From NCBI RefSeq assembly GCF_013385825.1, contig NZ_JACAPG010000014.1:1-64000 (forward strand): a stretch of DNA of 64,000 nucleotides. The letters run 5' to 3'. The notes under the pieces were generated by a model. That model searched no databases and was not told the DNA's origin. It saw nothing but the letters and a program-made list of their open reading frames with translations. Below are positions 50,521-59,202 of the stretch, piece by piece (position 1 is the first letter of the stretch; each line of letters begins with the position of its first letter). Origin of the DNA: Pseudomonas reactans (lineage in GTDB: Bacteria; Pseudomonadota; Gammaproteobacteria; Pseudomonadales; Pseudomonadaceae). A program made the translations under genes and the position numbers.

Positions 50521-51813
50521 TTAGCGGTTACGCGTCACCCGCCAAAGGGTATTGGCCAGGTCATCAGCAATGATCAGCGCACCTTTCGGGTCCACCGTCA
50601 CACCGACCGGGCGCCCACGGGTCTTGCCGTCGTCACCGCGAAAACCCGTCGCAAAGTCGATCGGCTCACCGGACGGCTTGCCGTTGCTGAACGGCACGAA
50701 GATCACCTTGTAGCCCACCGGGTTGTCGCGGTTCCAACTGCCGTGCTCACCGACAAACACGCCGTCAGCGAACTGCTCGCCCATTTGCGGGATGGAGAAG
50801 TCCACGCCAAGTGCTGCCACATGGGAACCCAGGCTGTAATCCGGCTTGATCGCGGCGGCGACCTTGGCCGGGTTCTGCGGTTGGGCGCGCGGGTCGACAT
50901 TCTGGCCCCAGTAGCTGTAGGGCCAGCCATAAAACGCGCCTTCACGCACCGAGGTCAGGTAGTCCGGCACCAGGTCGGGGCCCAGTTCGTCGCGTTCGTT
51001 GACCACGGTCCAGAGTTGCCCGGTGTCCGGCTGGATCGTCAGTGCCGTCGGGTTGCGCAGGCCTGTTGCATAAGGCTTGTGTGCGCCAGTGGCGGCGTCG
51101 ATCTGCCAGACCATTGCGCGGTCGATCTCCACTTCCATGCCACGTTCGGTAACGTTGCTGTTGGAGCCGATGCCCACGTAAAGCTGGCTGCCGTCGGCAC
51201 TCACCGCCAGGGACTTGGTCCAGTGGTGGTTGATCTGTGCCGGCAGGTCGGTGACCTTGGTGGGCGGGCCAGCGGCCTTGGTCTGGCCGTCGGCGTAGTC
51301 GAAACTCACCAGCGCATCCTGGTTGGCTACGTAGAGCTTGTCGTTGGCAAACGCCAGGCCGTACGGCGCGTTGAGGTTTTCGGCGAACACCGTCTTGAGT
51401 TCATAGGTGCCGTCACCGTCGGCGTCACGCAGCAAGGTCAGGCGGTTGCCGCCCTTGACCTTGGTGTTGCCTTCAGCCTTGATCAGGCTGGCGATCACAT
51501 CCTTGGGCTTGAGCTTGGCCGCGCTGCCGCCACGGCCTTCGGCGACGAGGATGTCACCGTTGGGCAGCACCAGGGTCTGACGCGGGATCGCAAGGTCAGT
51601 GGCAATCGCCGTGACGCTGTAGCCTTGCGGCACCTTGGGTTTCTGATCGCCCCAGGGCGCGGGCTCGGCAATCTTCATGCTCGGCAACAGGCTGCTTTGT
51701 TGTTCCGGCAGCTTGGGATCGGGGCCGCGGGCCTGGGTCTTGTCGCCTTCACCCCCGCAGGCGGTCAGCAGCAGGGCAGCGCTCAACAGCGTCAGTGTGC
51801 TCGACGTTTTCAT
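50521..51813 (-). CDS. Lipoprotein PQQ-type sugar (L-sorbosone) dehydrogenase-like
   Basis: A 430-residue envelope protein with a lipobox (LLLTACGG, Cys19) and a six-bladed beta-propeller of the sorbosone/glucose dehydrogenase type. Repeats include LRDADGDGTYELKTVF, GLAFANDKLYVANQD, and NPTALTIQPDTGQLWTVVNERD with GPDLVPDYLT and GWPYSYWG. These residues are typical of PQQ/Ca binding in soluble aldose dehydrogenases. The substrate is unproven. Its ATG overlaps the stop of the upstream DUF2231 gene (ATGA), so they are coupled. Confidence 0.87.
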   Translation of the reverse strand: MKTSSTLTLLSAALLLTACGGEGDKTQARGPDPKLPEQQSSLLPSMKIAEPAPWGDQKPKVPQGYSVTAIATDLAIPRQTLVLPNGDILVAEGRGGSAAKLKPKDVIASLIKAEGNTKVKGGNRLTLLRDADGDGTYELKTVFAENLNAPYGLAFANDKLYVANQDALVSFDYADGQTKAAGPPTKVTDLPAQINHHWTKSLAVSADGSQLYVGIGSNSNVTERGMEVEIDRAMVWQIDAATGAHKPYATGLRNPTALTIQPDTGQLWTVVNERDELGPDLVPDYLTSVREGAFYGWPYSYWGQNVDPRAQPQNPAKVAAAIKPDYSLGSHVAALGVDFSIPQMGEQFADGVFVGEHGSWNRDNPVGYKVIFVPFSNGKPSGEPIDFATGFRGDDGKTRGRPVGVTVDPKGALIIADDLANTLWRVTRNR

Positions 51814-52223
51814 TTAACACCTCCCGCGCGCAGGCCGGTCCAGGTGGCCGCCAGCGTCAGCAGCAAGACAATCGCCGACAGGATCAGGCCGCCAGGCATC
51901 GACGCGTAGGCGTCTTTGGCGTGTTGGAAGGCATTGACCAGGCCGAGGATCCAGGTGGCCAACAACAGCAGCACATAACGCGTGGGTTGCCCGGCCTTGC
52001 GCTCGGCACGGAGCAGGTTGACCAGCGCAAACAAAAACGCGAAGCCGGCGAACACCAACGCGCCGGCAATCAGCCAGGCGGAGAAGTTGGCCCATTGAAT
52101 CTGGTAGGTCTGGGTGTAGGCAATGTCGCTGAGCAAGGCACCGAGAAACAACGGCACGGTGCCGGCGAGCAAGGTCGCATGCAGCGGCCCTGGGCCGTAT
52201 CGGTAGACGGGAAGGGTAGTCAT
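51810..52223 (-). CDS. DUF2231 membrane protein
   Basis: A 137-residue inner-membrane protein with four hydrophobic segments and the GPLHATLLAGTVPLFLGALLSD start typical of DUF2231. Other members sit beside dehydrogenases or cytochromes. The ATG at 52223 follows AAGGAG; the 16-codon-longer frame is unlikely. It is coupled by ATGA to the sugar dehydrogenase, so it may anchor the enzyme or pass its electrons, though no haem or quinone motif is evident. Confidence 0.8.
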   Translation of the reverse strand: MTTLPVYRYGPGPLHATLLAGTVPLFLGALLSDIAYTQTYQIQWANFSAWLIAGALVFAGFAFLFALVNLLRAERKAGQPTRYVLLLLATWILGLVNAFQHAKDAYASMPGGLILSAIVLLLTLAATWTGLRAGGVK

Positions 52224-52275
52224 GGGGTGGCGGCTCCTTGTTGTATAACGCCCCTGGACGGGGCAGCGCATAGGA

Positions 52276-52303
52276 AGTGAACGCGTCGCGTGTGAGAAAG
52301 TTC
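52276..52303 (-). promoter_or_regulatory. Possible AlgU-type promoter of the DUF2231-dehydrogenase pair
   Basis: GAACTT (minus strand, 52303-52298) followed after 17 bp by TCACT (52280-52276) resembles the AlgU/sigmaE pattern; the -35 is good and the -10 weak. Confidence 0.3.
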
Positions 52304-52307
52304 AGCG

Positions 52308-52319
52308 TGAAACGTTTCG
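52308..52319. promoter_or_regulatory. Cra/FruR-like operator
   Basis: TGAAACGTTTCG matches the LacI-family Cra consensus TGAAACGTTTCA in 11 of 12 positions and includes a perfect 10-bp palindrome. It sits between the dehydrogenase operon and uvsE, 85 bp from the DUF2231 start. Confidence 0.55.
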
Positions 52320-52395
52320 AAATAGTGGGAACCCTCTAGGGCCGCCCCGGCCTAACACGGTATCATCCCGTCCTTTTCTCTCGTCAGGCGCCTCC

Positions 52396-53424
52396 ATGAC
52401 CCACCCTCGCATCGGCTTTGCGTGCCAGTACCAACATCCCGAGCGCCTACTGTCCGCCAGTGCCTTGAAGTTGATTGAAGGCCCGTTCAACCCGCGCACC
52501 ACCACGTTGCGCTGGATGGACAGCGTCACGCCGCAAGTGGCCCGCGACAAGCTGGTGGAAGTGGTCACGCACAACCTGGCCGCCCAGTTGCGCCTGTTGG
52601 CTTACGTGACCGAGTTACCGCCGACCTTGCGCATGTTGCGCCTGAGCAGCGATCTGCTGCCGTTCTACAGCCACCCGAAGGTTGCCGCGGTGTATAAAGA
52701 CCCGGCCATCGAGCGCCAGTTGGTGGAAGGGTTCGCCGCCATCGGCGAGTTGGCGCGCGCGTCGGATATCCGCCTGTCGTTCCACCCCGGCCAGTATTGC
52801 GTGCTTGGTTCGGAGAACCCCGGCGTGGTGGAGAACAGCCTGGCCGAGTTCGAATACCACGCCGACATGATCCGCATGATGGGTTACGGCCGTCGCTTCC
52901 AGGACCTCAAGTGCAACGTGCACATCGCTGGTCGCCTTGGCGTGGAAGGCACCCGCGCGGTGTGGTCGCGCCTGTCGGAGGTGGCGCGCAACTGCATCAC
53001 TTTCGAGAACGATGAGAAAACCTACGGCCTCGACCATTGCCTGCAAGTCGCTGACCTGGCGCCGGTGGTATTGGACATCCACCACTGCTGGATCAACGAA
53101 AACGACTATATCGACCCCCATTCGGAACGCGTCGCCCGTGTGATTGAAAGCTGGCGCGGCGTGCGCCCGACCATGCATTACTCGCAGCCCCAGGAAGTCT
53201 TGCAGGAACTGGGTTTCGACGCCGAACACAAGCTGGAAATGGACGCGCTGTTGCAGGTGGTGTCCAAGCGCGATCTCTACGCTCACAGTGTGCAGATGTG
53301 GAACCGCTGGACCAATGACTACGCGCTGCAGTTCCTCGATCGCTTCGACATCATGCTTGAAGCCAAAGGCAAGAACGTCGCCTCGCTGGCGTTCTACGAA
53401 CACTGGAAGCGGCAAAGTGCCTGA
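52396..53424 (+). CDS. uvsE: UV damage endonuclease UvsE/UVDE
   Basis: A 342-residue TIM-barrel endonuclease that nicks 5' of UV photoproducts. Family motifs seen are IGFACQYQHPERLL at the start, RLSSDLLPFYSHP, RLSFHPGQYCVL with metal-binding His, CITFENDEKTYGLDHCL, and LDIHHCWIN. The metal-binding Glu, Asp and His residues are in these blocks. It has its own weak promoter region (a TATCAT at about 52360) and overlaps nothing. The convergent outer-membrane gene starts 6 bp after its stop. Confidence 0.94.
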   Translation: MTHPRIGFACQYQHPERLLSASALKLIEGPFNPRTTTLRWMDSVTPQVARDKLVEVVTHNLAAQLRLLAYVTELPPTLRMLRLSSDLLPFYSHPKVAAVYKDPAIERQLVEGFAAIGELARASDIRLSFHPGQYCVLGSENPGVVENSLAEFEYHADMIRMMGYGRRFQDLKCNVHIAGRLGVEGTRAVWSRLSEVARNCITFENDEKTYGLDHCLQVADLAPVVLDIHHCWINENDYIDPHSERVARVIESWRGVRPTMHYSQPQEVLQELGFDAEHKLEMDALLQVVSKRDLYAHSVQMWNRWTNDYALQFLDRFDIMLEAKGKNVASLAFYEHWKRQSA

Positions 53425-53430
53425 ATCGCG

Positions 53431-54381
53431 TCAGCCTTTGCCAGACAGAGGGATTACCAGGGACAGCCACATGTTCCAGCCGTCCGGGCGGTTTTTGGCA
53501 TCGAATTCGTAGTAGCCCTTGATATTGGCGTACCACAGTTCATCACCCACCTTGAAGAAGTGCCCCGCCTGGGGCCCAATCCCGGCCACGCGGGACTTGA
53601 AGTCCCCCAGCACCGCGCCGCTGCCACTGTCGCCGGTCACCTGGCGGAAGTAATAACCCACCAGCCCGGCGTGGGTCTGTGCGGTAAAGAAGTGCGAGGC
53701 GCTGAGGTCGATGTGCGCGTCGATGCCGTTCTGGTAGTGGGTGTCGCGGTTTTCCCAGTTATAGGTCACGCCCGCCACGGCGGAGAACTCGTTGGTCTTG
53801 TCAAAAAAGGTGTAGCCGCCGCCCGCGTCCAGGGCGGCATGGCCCAGGCCGATATTGACCAGGCGATCCGGGTCATAGGCGCCCACGGGTAGGTTGCCCA
53901 TGGAATAAGCCATGAAGTTGTGCACGCCGTGGTTCCACTTCAGCGTTCCGAGCAGATACAGATCGCTGGCACCTTTGAGGGCATCGTTGGTACCGCCCGA
54001 AAACGAGCGCCCGCGTGGGCCGGTCACCGTGGCGTCGACACTCGCCTCGGAACGCCCCACGGCCGCCACCGCCGAAATCGCCGCCTGGGCACCGCCCAAT
54101 ACCGGCGTGGCGAAGGTGTAGGTCGGGCTGGCAAACAACAGGTCGGCCTTGGCATCCAGCCCCACCACCGTGCGCCCGCCCCGCGGGGTGGCCGAGTGTC
54201 GGCCGTCGCTGGCATTCACATGGTAGTAGACCAGCGGCAGGCTCCAGCCCGGCGTGGTCGGCGCAGCGGCAAGGGCGCCGAACTGGCCGGGCAGCCAGAA
54301 GCTGATACCGCCGTCGTCGGCCTGCGCCATCGCGATAGGCAGCAGGGTGAGCAGGCTTAAAACGCGGGTCGTTGGGTTCAT
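53431..54381 (-). CDS. Outer-membrane protein, SphA/MetA-pathway type
   Basis: A 316-residue secreted protein with a signal peptide (LSLLTLLPIAMAQA) and many alternating beta segments ending MWLSLVIPLSGKG. The FWLPGQFGALAAAPTTPGWSL start matches the COG4313 group annotated as transporter involved in meta-pathway phenol degradation, which includes SphA-like proteins. The ligand is unknown and no aromatic catabolic gene adjoins. AGGAAG precedes the ATG at 54381. Confidence 0.82.
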   Translation of the reverse strand: MNPTTRVLSLLTLLPIAMAQADDGGISFWLPGQFGALAAAPTTPGWSLPLVYYHVNASDGRHSATPRGGRTVVGLDAKADLLFASPTYTFATPVLGGAQAAISAVAAVGRSEASVDATVTGPRGRSFSGGTNDALKGASDLYLLGTLKWNHGVHNFMAYSMGNLPVGAYDPDRLVNIGLGHAALDAGGGYTFFDKTNEFSAVAGVTYNWENRDTHYQNGIDAHIDLSASHFFTAQTHAGLVGYYFRQVTGDSGSGAVLGDFKSRVAGIGPQAGHFFKVGDELWYANIKGYYEFDAKNRPDGWNMWLSLVIPLSGKG

Positions 54382-54517
54382 AGGACTTCCTATCCAATTG
54401 GCCATACTGTGCGTGCTGTCGGGGGCCGCTTGAGCATAGTCCAAGTATTGAAGGTCGTTGCGCCCTCAGCCCCTTGCCCGTCATGCTTGTCGGTCTTTCT
54501 CAAGGAAACAGTGCCCC

Positions 54518-55294
54518 GTGAATTCATCGCAACCTACTGGAGTCGACGCCCAAGGATGTGTCCTGGCCGAGACCGATTTGCCCCTGCAGCCTGAGTTTCA
54601 GCCGTTGCTCAGCGATGTCTGTGCGACCCTTTCACCGGCGCAGTGGGGGCTGGACGGCATTTATGTGTATGGCAGTGTCGCCAGGGGAGAGGCCATTTCC
54701 GCTGAGTCCGATCTGGATCTCACGTTGGTATTTCGTGAACCGCCTCAAGCCGAGTTGCTTGAACAGTTGGAACTGACGCGCCTGGCCCTTGAACAGCGGC
54801 ATCCGGAAGTCACGAAGGTCGACTTCGATATCGGTCATTGCGCGCAGGTGCTGTCACCCGAGAACAAAGATCGTTGGGGTTTTTGGCTCAAACACCATTG
54901 TCGTTGTGTATGGGGCAATGATCTTTCGGTGCGTTTCGACGCGTTCCGCCCATCCCGTGAGATTGCCTGGGCGCTGAACGGTGACTTTGAAGCGGTGCTC
55001 GTGGGCTATCTCTTGCGCATCGAGCAAGCCGGTGCTGATGAAGCGCGTCTGCGTTTGCAGCGTGAAGCATCGCGCAAGCTGGTGCGCTCAACGCTGCTGT
55101 TTTGCCCGGTGCAGGCTTTGATGTGGCCGCAATCGCTTGAGGACTACGTCAAGCTGTTCCTCCAGCATTACCCGGCGATGGTTGCCCAACTCGCGTTCTT
55201 TTTGTTCGAGGCACGCAACCCCGGCGCGGAGGGCGAGAAATTTTCTACTCGGCTTCAAGCCTTTCTCGACTGGATGGTTTCCCAGCAAAAATAG
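54518..55294 (+). CDS. Minimal-type nucleotidyltransferase domain protein
   Basis: A 258-residue protein with the nucleotidyltransferase signature YGSVARGEAISAESDLDL (G-S-x2-R-G-E, then D-x-D metal ligands) at about residues 47-66, and a helical C-terminal half of DUF4111-like character. Family members include aminoglycoside adenylyltransferases and antitoxin-like nucleotidyltransferases; this one cannot be assigned. I chose GTG 54518 because AAGGA lies upstream and the frame before it has no proper start. No toxin partner gene adjoins. Confidence 0.82.
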   Translation: MNSSQPTGVDAQGCVLAETDLPLQPEFQPLLSDVCATLSPAQWGLDGIYVYGSVARGEAISAESDLDLTLVFREPPQAELLEQLELTRLALEQRHPEVTKVDFDIGHCAQVLSPENKDRWGFWLKHHCRCVWGNDLSVRFDAFRPSREIAWALNGDFEAVLVGYLLRIEQAGADEARLRLQREASRKLVRSTLLFCPVQALMWPQSLEDYVKLFLQHYPAMVAQLAFFLFEARNPGAEGEKFSTRLQAFLDWMVSQQK

Positions 55295-55349
55295 ATAGGT
55301 ATATTGGCGCTAAACCGCTGATCGCATACGCCAAGCCTATGGAAACGCC

Positions 55350-56252
55350 ATGATCAACTTCCGCCTTATCCGCCACCTCTGGCTGTTCCTCGCCGTCGCT
55401 GAAGAACAAAACTTCGGCCGCGCCGCCAAGCGCCTGGGCATGTCGCAGCCGCCGTTGAGCGAGCAGATCCAGGTGCTGGAGCAGGCGCTCAAGGTCCAGC
55501 TATTCGAACGCTCCCGGCGGGGCGCCAAGTTGACCCCGGTGGGCGCGGCGATCCTGCCGGCGGTACGCAAGTTCGCCGAGCAGCTTGAGCGCCTGGAACT
55601 CGCGGTCGAAGAAGCAGTGGCGGGCCAGTCGGGGATGCTCACCATCGGCGCGATTTCCACGGCGATGTTCGATGTGTTGCCGGGCCTGATCGACCAACTC
55701 AAGCAGCAATACCCGCACCTCACTGTGTCGGTGCGCGAGATCGACAGCGTAGAGGCGCTGCCGGCGCTGGAAGCCGGGGATATCGACCTGGCCTTCGCCC
55801 GGCTGGACGGCGACCTCGGCCCGGCAATCCAGTCGTTGCCGGTGAGGGAAGATCGCTTGATGGTGGCGTTGCCGAGCGATCATCCATTGGCCGCACGTTC
55901 ACGCATCAGCCTGTCGAGCCTGGCCAGCGAGCCGCTGGTGATGTTTTCGCGCAAGGTCAGCCCGGTGTATTTCGACAACCTGATCGCCACCTGCCGCGCC
56001 AGCGGCTTCTCGCCACGGGTGCTGCATGAAGTGCGCTCGGTAGCCTCGCAGATTGCGTTCGTCAGCTGCGGCCAGGGCATTGCGCTGGTGCCGGCGTCGT
56101 TGAAAAAACTCGCGCCGGACAACGTGGTGCTACGGCCGCTGACCCAGAAACTCAATGTGGTCACCACGGCGGTGGCCTGGAACAGTGAGCGACCCAACCC
56201 CCTGGTGACCGAGTTGGTCGCGCAGTTCCAGGCTCATACGATTGGCGTATGA
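55350..56252 (+). CDS. LysR-type regulator
   Basis: A 300-residue regulator with a helix-turn-helix (FGRAAKRLGMSQPPLSEQIQVLEQAL, trimmed to the core at 22-45) and a LysR effector domain (GDIDLAFARLDGD). It resembles regulators of the BenM/CatM-like group in its LSEQ start. GGAA precedes the ATG. It lies 78 bp upstream of an alpha/beta hydrolase on the same strand, a possible target or partner. Its ligand is unknown. Confidence 0.9.
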   Translation: MINFRLIRHLWLFLAVAEEQNFGRAAKRLGMSQPPLSEQIQVLEQALKVQLFERSRRGAKLTPVGAAILPAVRKFAEQLERLELAVEEAVAGQSGMLTIGAISTAMFDVLPGLIDQLKQQYPHLTVSVREIDSVEALPALEAGDIDLAFARLDGDLGPAIQSLPVREDRLMVALPSDHPLAARSRISLSSLASEPLVMFSRKVSPVYFDNLIATCRASGFSPRVLHEVRSVASQIAFVSCGQGIALVPASLKKLAPDNVVLRPLTQKLNVVTTAVAWNSERPNPLVTELVAQFQAHTIGV

Positions 56253-56329
56253 CAAGCTTCCGTTATCCGTCATTTACACCGCGCGGCTAACCGCTGAAAT
56301 TGGCGCCTTTTTGGCCAAGGAACTCTTGC

Positions 56330-57124
56330 ATGTCGTTCGTTCATTCCTTCATTCCATTGACCGTAGACGGCACCGCTGTGGAGATAGCGGCGATCCACCG
56401 CGACGGCGAGCGGGCGCCCATCCTGTTCCTGCACGGGTTCGGCTCGACCAAGGAGGACTACGCCGATATCGTCCTGCACCCGGCGTTCGACGGGCATGCC
56501 TTCATCGCCTACGACGCCCCCGGCTGCGGTGAAAGCCAATGCGCCGACCTGGCGAGCATCAATATCCCATTCCTGCTCGAAACCGCCTTGCAGGTGCTTG
56601 CGCAGTTCAAGATCGAACGCTTCCATCTGGTCGGCCATTCCATGGGCGGTCTCACCGCCTTGATGTTGGCGCATCGCTTTGCGGATCGCGTGCTGAGCTT
56701 CACCGATATTGAAGGCAATATCGCCCCCGAAGACTGCTTTCTCAGCCGCCAGATCGTGGATTTCCCGGCAGAGGATTCCGAGGCGTTTTTCAGCGCGTTC
56801 ATCGCGCGCACTCGTCAGGCACCCGCGTATGCCAGCGCGCTTTACTCGGCAAGCCTGCGCCACAAGGTGCGTGCCGGTGCCGTGCGCGGGATCTTCCAGT
56901 CGATGGTCGAACTCTCTGACAACGCCGACCTGATGGGCAAGTTCCTCGGGCTGCCGTGCCCCAAGATGTTCATGTACGGCGAGCAGAATGCCGGGCTGTC
57001 CTACCTGGCGCACATCCAGGCCAACGGCGTGCGCCTGGCGCCGATTGCCCAGTGTGGGCATTTCCCGATGTATTCCAACCCGGTCGGGATGTGGCAGGCA
57101 ATCGCCGACTTCCTCAGGACTTGA
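56330..57124 (+). CDS. Alpha/beta hydrolase
   Basis: A 264-residue cytoplasmic hydrolase. The oxyanion-region motif is LFLHGFGSTKEDY, the nucleophile elbow is GHSMGG (Ser near residue 103), and the catalytic His is in AQCGHFPMY near the C-terminus. The substrate is unknown; small-ester or lactone hydrolysis is usual for this size. AAGGAA lies 8 nt before the ATG at 56330. It overlaps the convergent chemoreceptor gene by 11 bp. Confidence 0.88.
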   Translation: MSFVHSFIPLTVDGTAVEIAAIHRDGERAPILFLHGFGSTKEDYADIVLHPAFDGHAFIAYDAPGCGESQCADLASINIPFLLETALQVLAQFKIERFHLVGHSMGGLTALMLAHRFADRVLSFTDIEGNIAPEDCFLSRQIVDFPAEDSEAFFSAFIARTRQAPAYASALYSASLRHKVRAGAVRGIFQSMVELSDNADLMGKFLGLPCPKMFMYGEQNAGLSYLAHIQANGVRLAPIAQCGHFPMYSNPVGMWQAIADFLRT

Positions 57125-59051
57125 ACCGCCCCACCAATCCATTCAACTCATCCGACAGGTTTGACAGCCGCCCCGAATCGTCCTGCGCTGAATTGGCCAG
57201 GCTTTCCACCAGGCGCGCCTCGTCGTAGATCTGTTGGATATGCCGGTTGATCTCTTCGGCCACGCTGTGTTGTTCCTCGGCGGCTGCGGAGATCTGCAGG
57301 TTCTGGTCGCGGATCTCGTTGACCGAGGTCTGGATCCCTTCAAAGCTGTCCCGCGCGTTTTCGATGGACGACACACTGGCCTTCGACAGGTCCAGGCAAC
57401 TGCCCATTTTTTGCGTGACTTCCTGGGTCTTGTTTTCCAGGGTGCCGAGCAGTTGCTCGATCTCGCCGGTGGAGTCGGAGGTGCGCTTGGCCAGTGCGCG
57501 CACTTCGTCGGCTACCACCGCAAAACCACGGCCTTGATCACCCGCACGGGCGGCTTCGATGGCGGCGTTGAGCGCCAACAAGTTGGTCTGTTCGGCAATC
57601 GCACGGATGGTGCCGAGGATCTGGTTGATGCTGCGGCTGCCGGCTTCCAGTTCGACCATGGCCTGGGATGACTCAGTCAGGCGGCGCCCCAGGCGGTTGA
57701 CGTTGTCGGTGGTCACTTCGATCTGCTGCTTGCCCTCGGCCACGCGCCGGTGCCCGTTTTCGGCGGATTGCGCCGCGCCACTGCAGGAGCGTGCGACTTC
57801 GTTGGCAGTGGCGACCATTTCATTGAACGCCGTAGACACCAGTTCTACCGCCTCACGCTGGCGCCCGGCCGCATCGTTCATGTTGTGCGCCACCTCGCTG
57901 TTGACCCTGGAGGCGTTCTGCAAGTTGGCCGAGGCCGCGCCGATGTGCTGGATCAGTTGGCGGATCGCCGTAAGAAACTTGTTGAACCAGCCGGCCAGTT
58001 CGGCGGTTTCATCCTTGCCCTGGACCTGCAGTTCGTGGCGCAAGTCGCCTTCGCCCTGGGCGATGGACTGCAAGCCGGTGCTGACCTGGCCGATAGGCTT
58101 GACGATGACCTTGGAAAACGCCGCCGCGATCAGCCCGAAGATCAGCACCAGCACCGCGACGATGACGGCGGTGAGGTAGGTCATGCGTGTGGCTTCGGCC
58201 ATGACTTCACGGTGTTCGATCAGCCCGATGTAGCGCCAGCCGAGGCCGGGGGAGGTCCACACGTTGGCCATGTAGCGTACGCCGTCGATCACCACTTCAG
58301 TGGAGCCCTGTGCAGTGTCGGCCAACTGTGCATAGGCTGTGCCCAGGTCTTTGAGCGGCTTGAAGTTGTGGGCGGCGTTGCGCGGGTCGACCAGCACCAC
58401 GCCGTCCTCGATCAGCATCACGTAGCCACTTTCGCCGAGCTTGATGCTCTTGAGCAGTTCGGTGAGGTTTTTCAGTGAGACGCTGACCACGAACACGCCC
58501 TTGGCCTTGCCGTTTTCCAGCAGGGCGCGCGCGGTGCCCACCAGGGCGACGTCGTCTTTGTCGTAGTAATACGCGGGGGTGCGCACGGTCTTGCCGGGGC
58601 TGGCCATGGCCGCCTTGTACCAGGGGCGGGTGCGCGGGTCGTACTTGGCCAGTTGCGGGTCATCCGGCCATTTGGCGTAGGTGCCGTCTTCGAGGCCGAT
58701 GGACAGGATGGCAGCCGCCGGGTGTGTGGCGCCAAAGCGCGCGAAGCGATCGATCACCGCTTGCACTTCGGCGGGCATGGGCTGGTTGGCCGCGTCGGCG
58801 GGCTGGTAGTTTTTCAGCGTGTTCACGGAGGTGTATACAGAATCGGTGGCCATTTGATCGACGTTTTGCAAGGTGCCGTCGAAGAACTGGCGGATGTTGC
58901 CATCAATCTGGCGGATTTCCCGGGTGCTGCCGTCGATAAACTGATCCACCGCCTGGGTCCGTGTGTTCATGACCGAAATCACGGCCACCAGGCTTACCGG
59001 GATGAAAGCAACGGAGACAAATGCGAGTACCAGCTTATTTTTTATTTTCAT
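57114..59051 (-). CDS. Methyl-accepting chemotaxis protein with dCACHE sensor
   Basis: A 645-residue chemoreceptor with membrane helices at about 8-30 and 285-310, a periplasmic dCACHE domain between, a HAMP, and a signalling hairpin with IRAIAEQTNLLALNAAIEAARAG. The YDPRTRPWY stretch is part of the amino-acid-binding pattern of dCACHE_1 domains, but the Asp expected later (GVFVVSVSL here) is missing, so the ligand is uncertain. I chose MKIKNK at 59051; an ATG 12 bp earlier is possible. A FliA-like promoter lies at 59131-59157. Confidence 0.92.
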   Translation of the reverse strand: MKIKNKLVLAFVSVAFIPVSLVAVISVMNTRTQAVDQFIDGSTREIRQIDGNIRQFFDGTLQNVDQMATDSVYTSVNTLKNYQPADAANQPMPAEVQAVIDRFARFGATHPAAAILSIGLEDGTYAKWPDDPQLAKYDPRTRPWYKAAMASPGKTVRTPAYYYDKDDVALVGTARALLENGKAKGVFVVSVSLKNLTELLKSIKLGESGYVMLIEDGVVLVDPRNAAHNFKPLKDLGTAYAQLADTAQGSTEVVIDGVRYMANVWTSPGLGWRYIGLIEHREVMAEATRMTYLTAVIVAVLVLIFGLIAAAFSKVIVKPIGQVSTGLQSIAQGEGDLRHELQVQGKDETAELAGWFNKFLTAIRQLIQHIGAASANLQNASRVNSEVAHNMNDAAGRQREAVELVSTAFNEMVATANEVARSCSGAAQSAENGHRRVAEGKQQIEVTTDNVNRLGRRLTESSQAMVELEAGSRSINQILGTIRAIAEQTNLLALNAAIEAARAGDQGRGFAVVADEVRALAKRTSDSTGEIEQLLGTLENKTQEVTQKMGSCLDLSKASVSSIENARDSFEGIQTSVNEIRDQNLQISAAAEEQHSVAEEINRHIQQIYDEARLVESLANSAQDDSGRLSNLSDELNGLVGRFKS

Positions 59052-59079
59052 CGAGACGACCATCAGCGTGAAGGGCGGC

Positions 59080-59118
59080 CAAATCGTCGCGCACCTCGAT
59101 CAGGGTCGCGGCGATTTG
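59080..59118. other. Stem-loop in the chemoreceptor leader
   Basis: CAAATCGTCGCG (59080-59091) and CGCGGCGATTTG (59107-59118) form a 12-bp stem with one wobble or mismatch and a 15-nt loop, 29 bp before the gene start. Confidence 0.4.
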
Positions 59119-59130
59119 CTATCACTGCTG

Positions 59131-59157
59131 TTTCGGCCCGGTTCCGGTAAATCTTTA
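59131..59157 (-). promoter_or_regulatory. Possible FliA (sigma28) promoter of the chemoreceptor
   Basis: Minus-strand TAAAG (59157-59153) and GCCGAAA (59137-59131) resemble the flagellar TAAA-N15-GCCGATAA pattern, with a 16-bp spacer and two mismatches. Confidence 0.4.
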
Positions 59158-59202
59158 GGGTTTTTTGTACACAATACAAAGTGCTTATTGTTCTGTATCC
59201 AA

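Noticed and set aside
54518..55294. Nucleotidyltransferase as half of a toxin-antitoxin pair
   Set aside because: No HEPN or other partner gene is coupled to it; neighbours are an outer-membrane protein and a LysR regulator.
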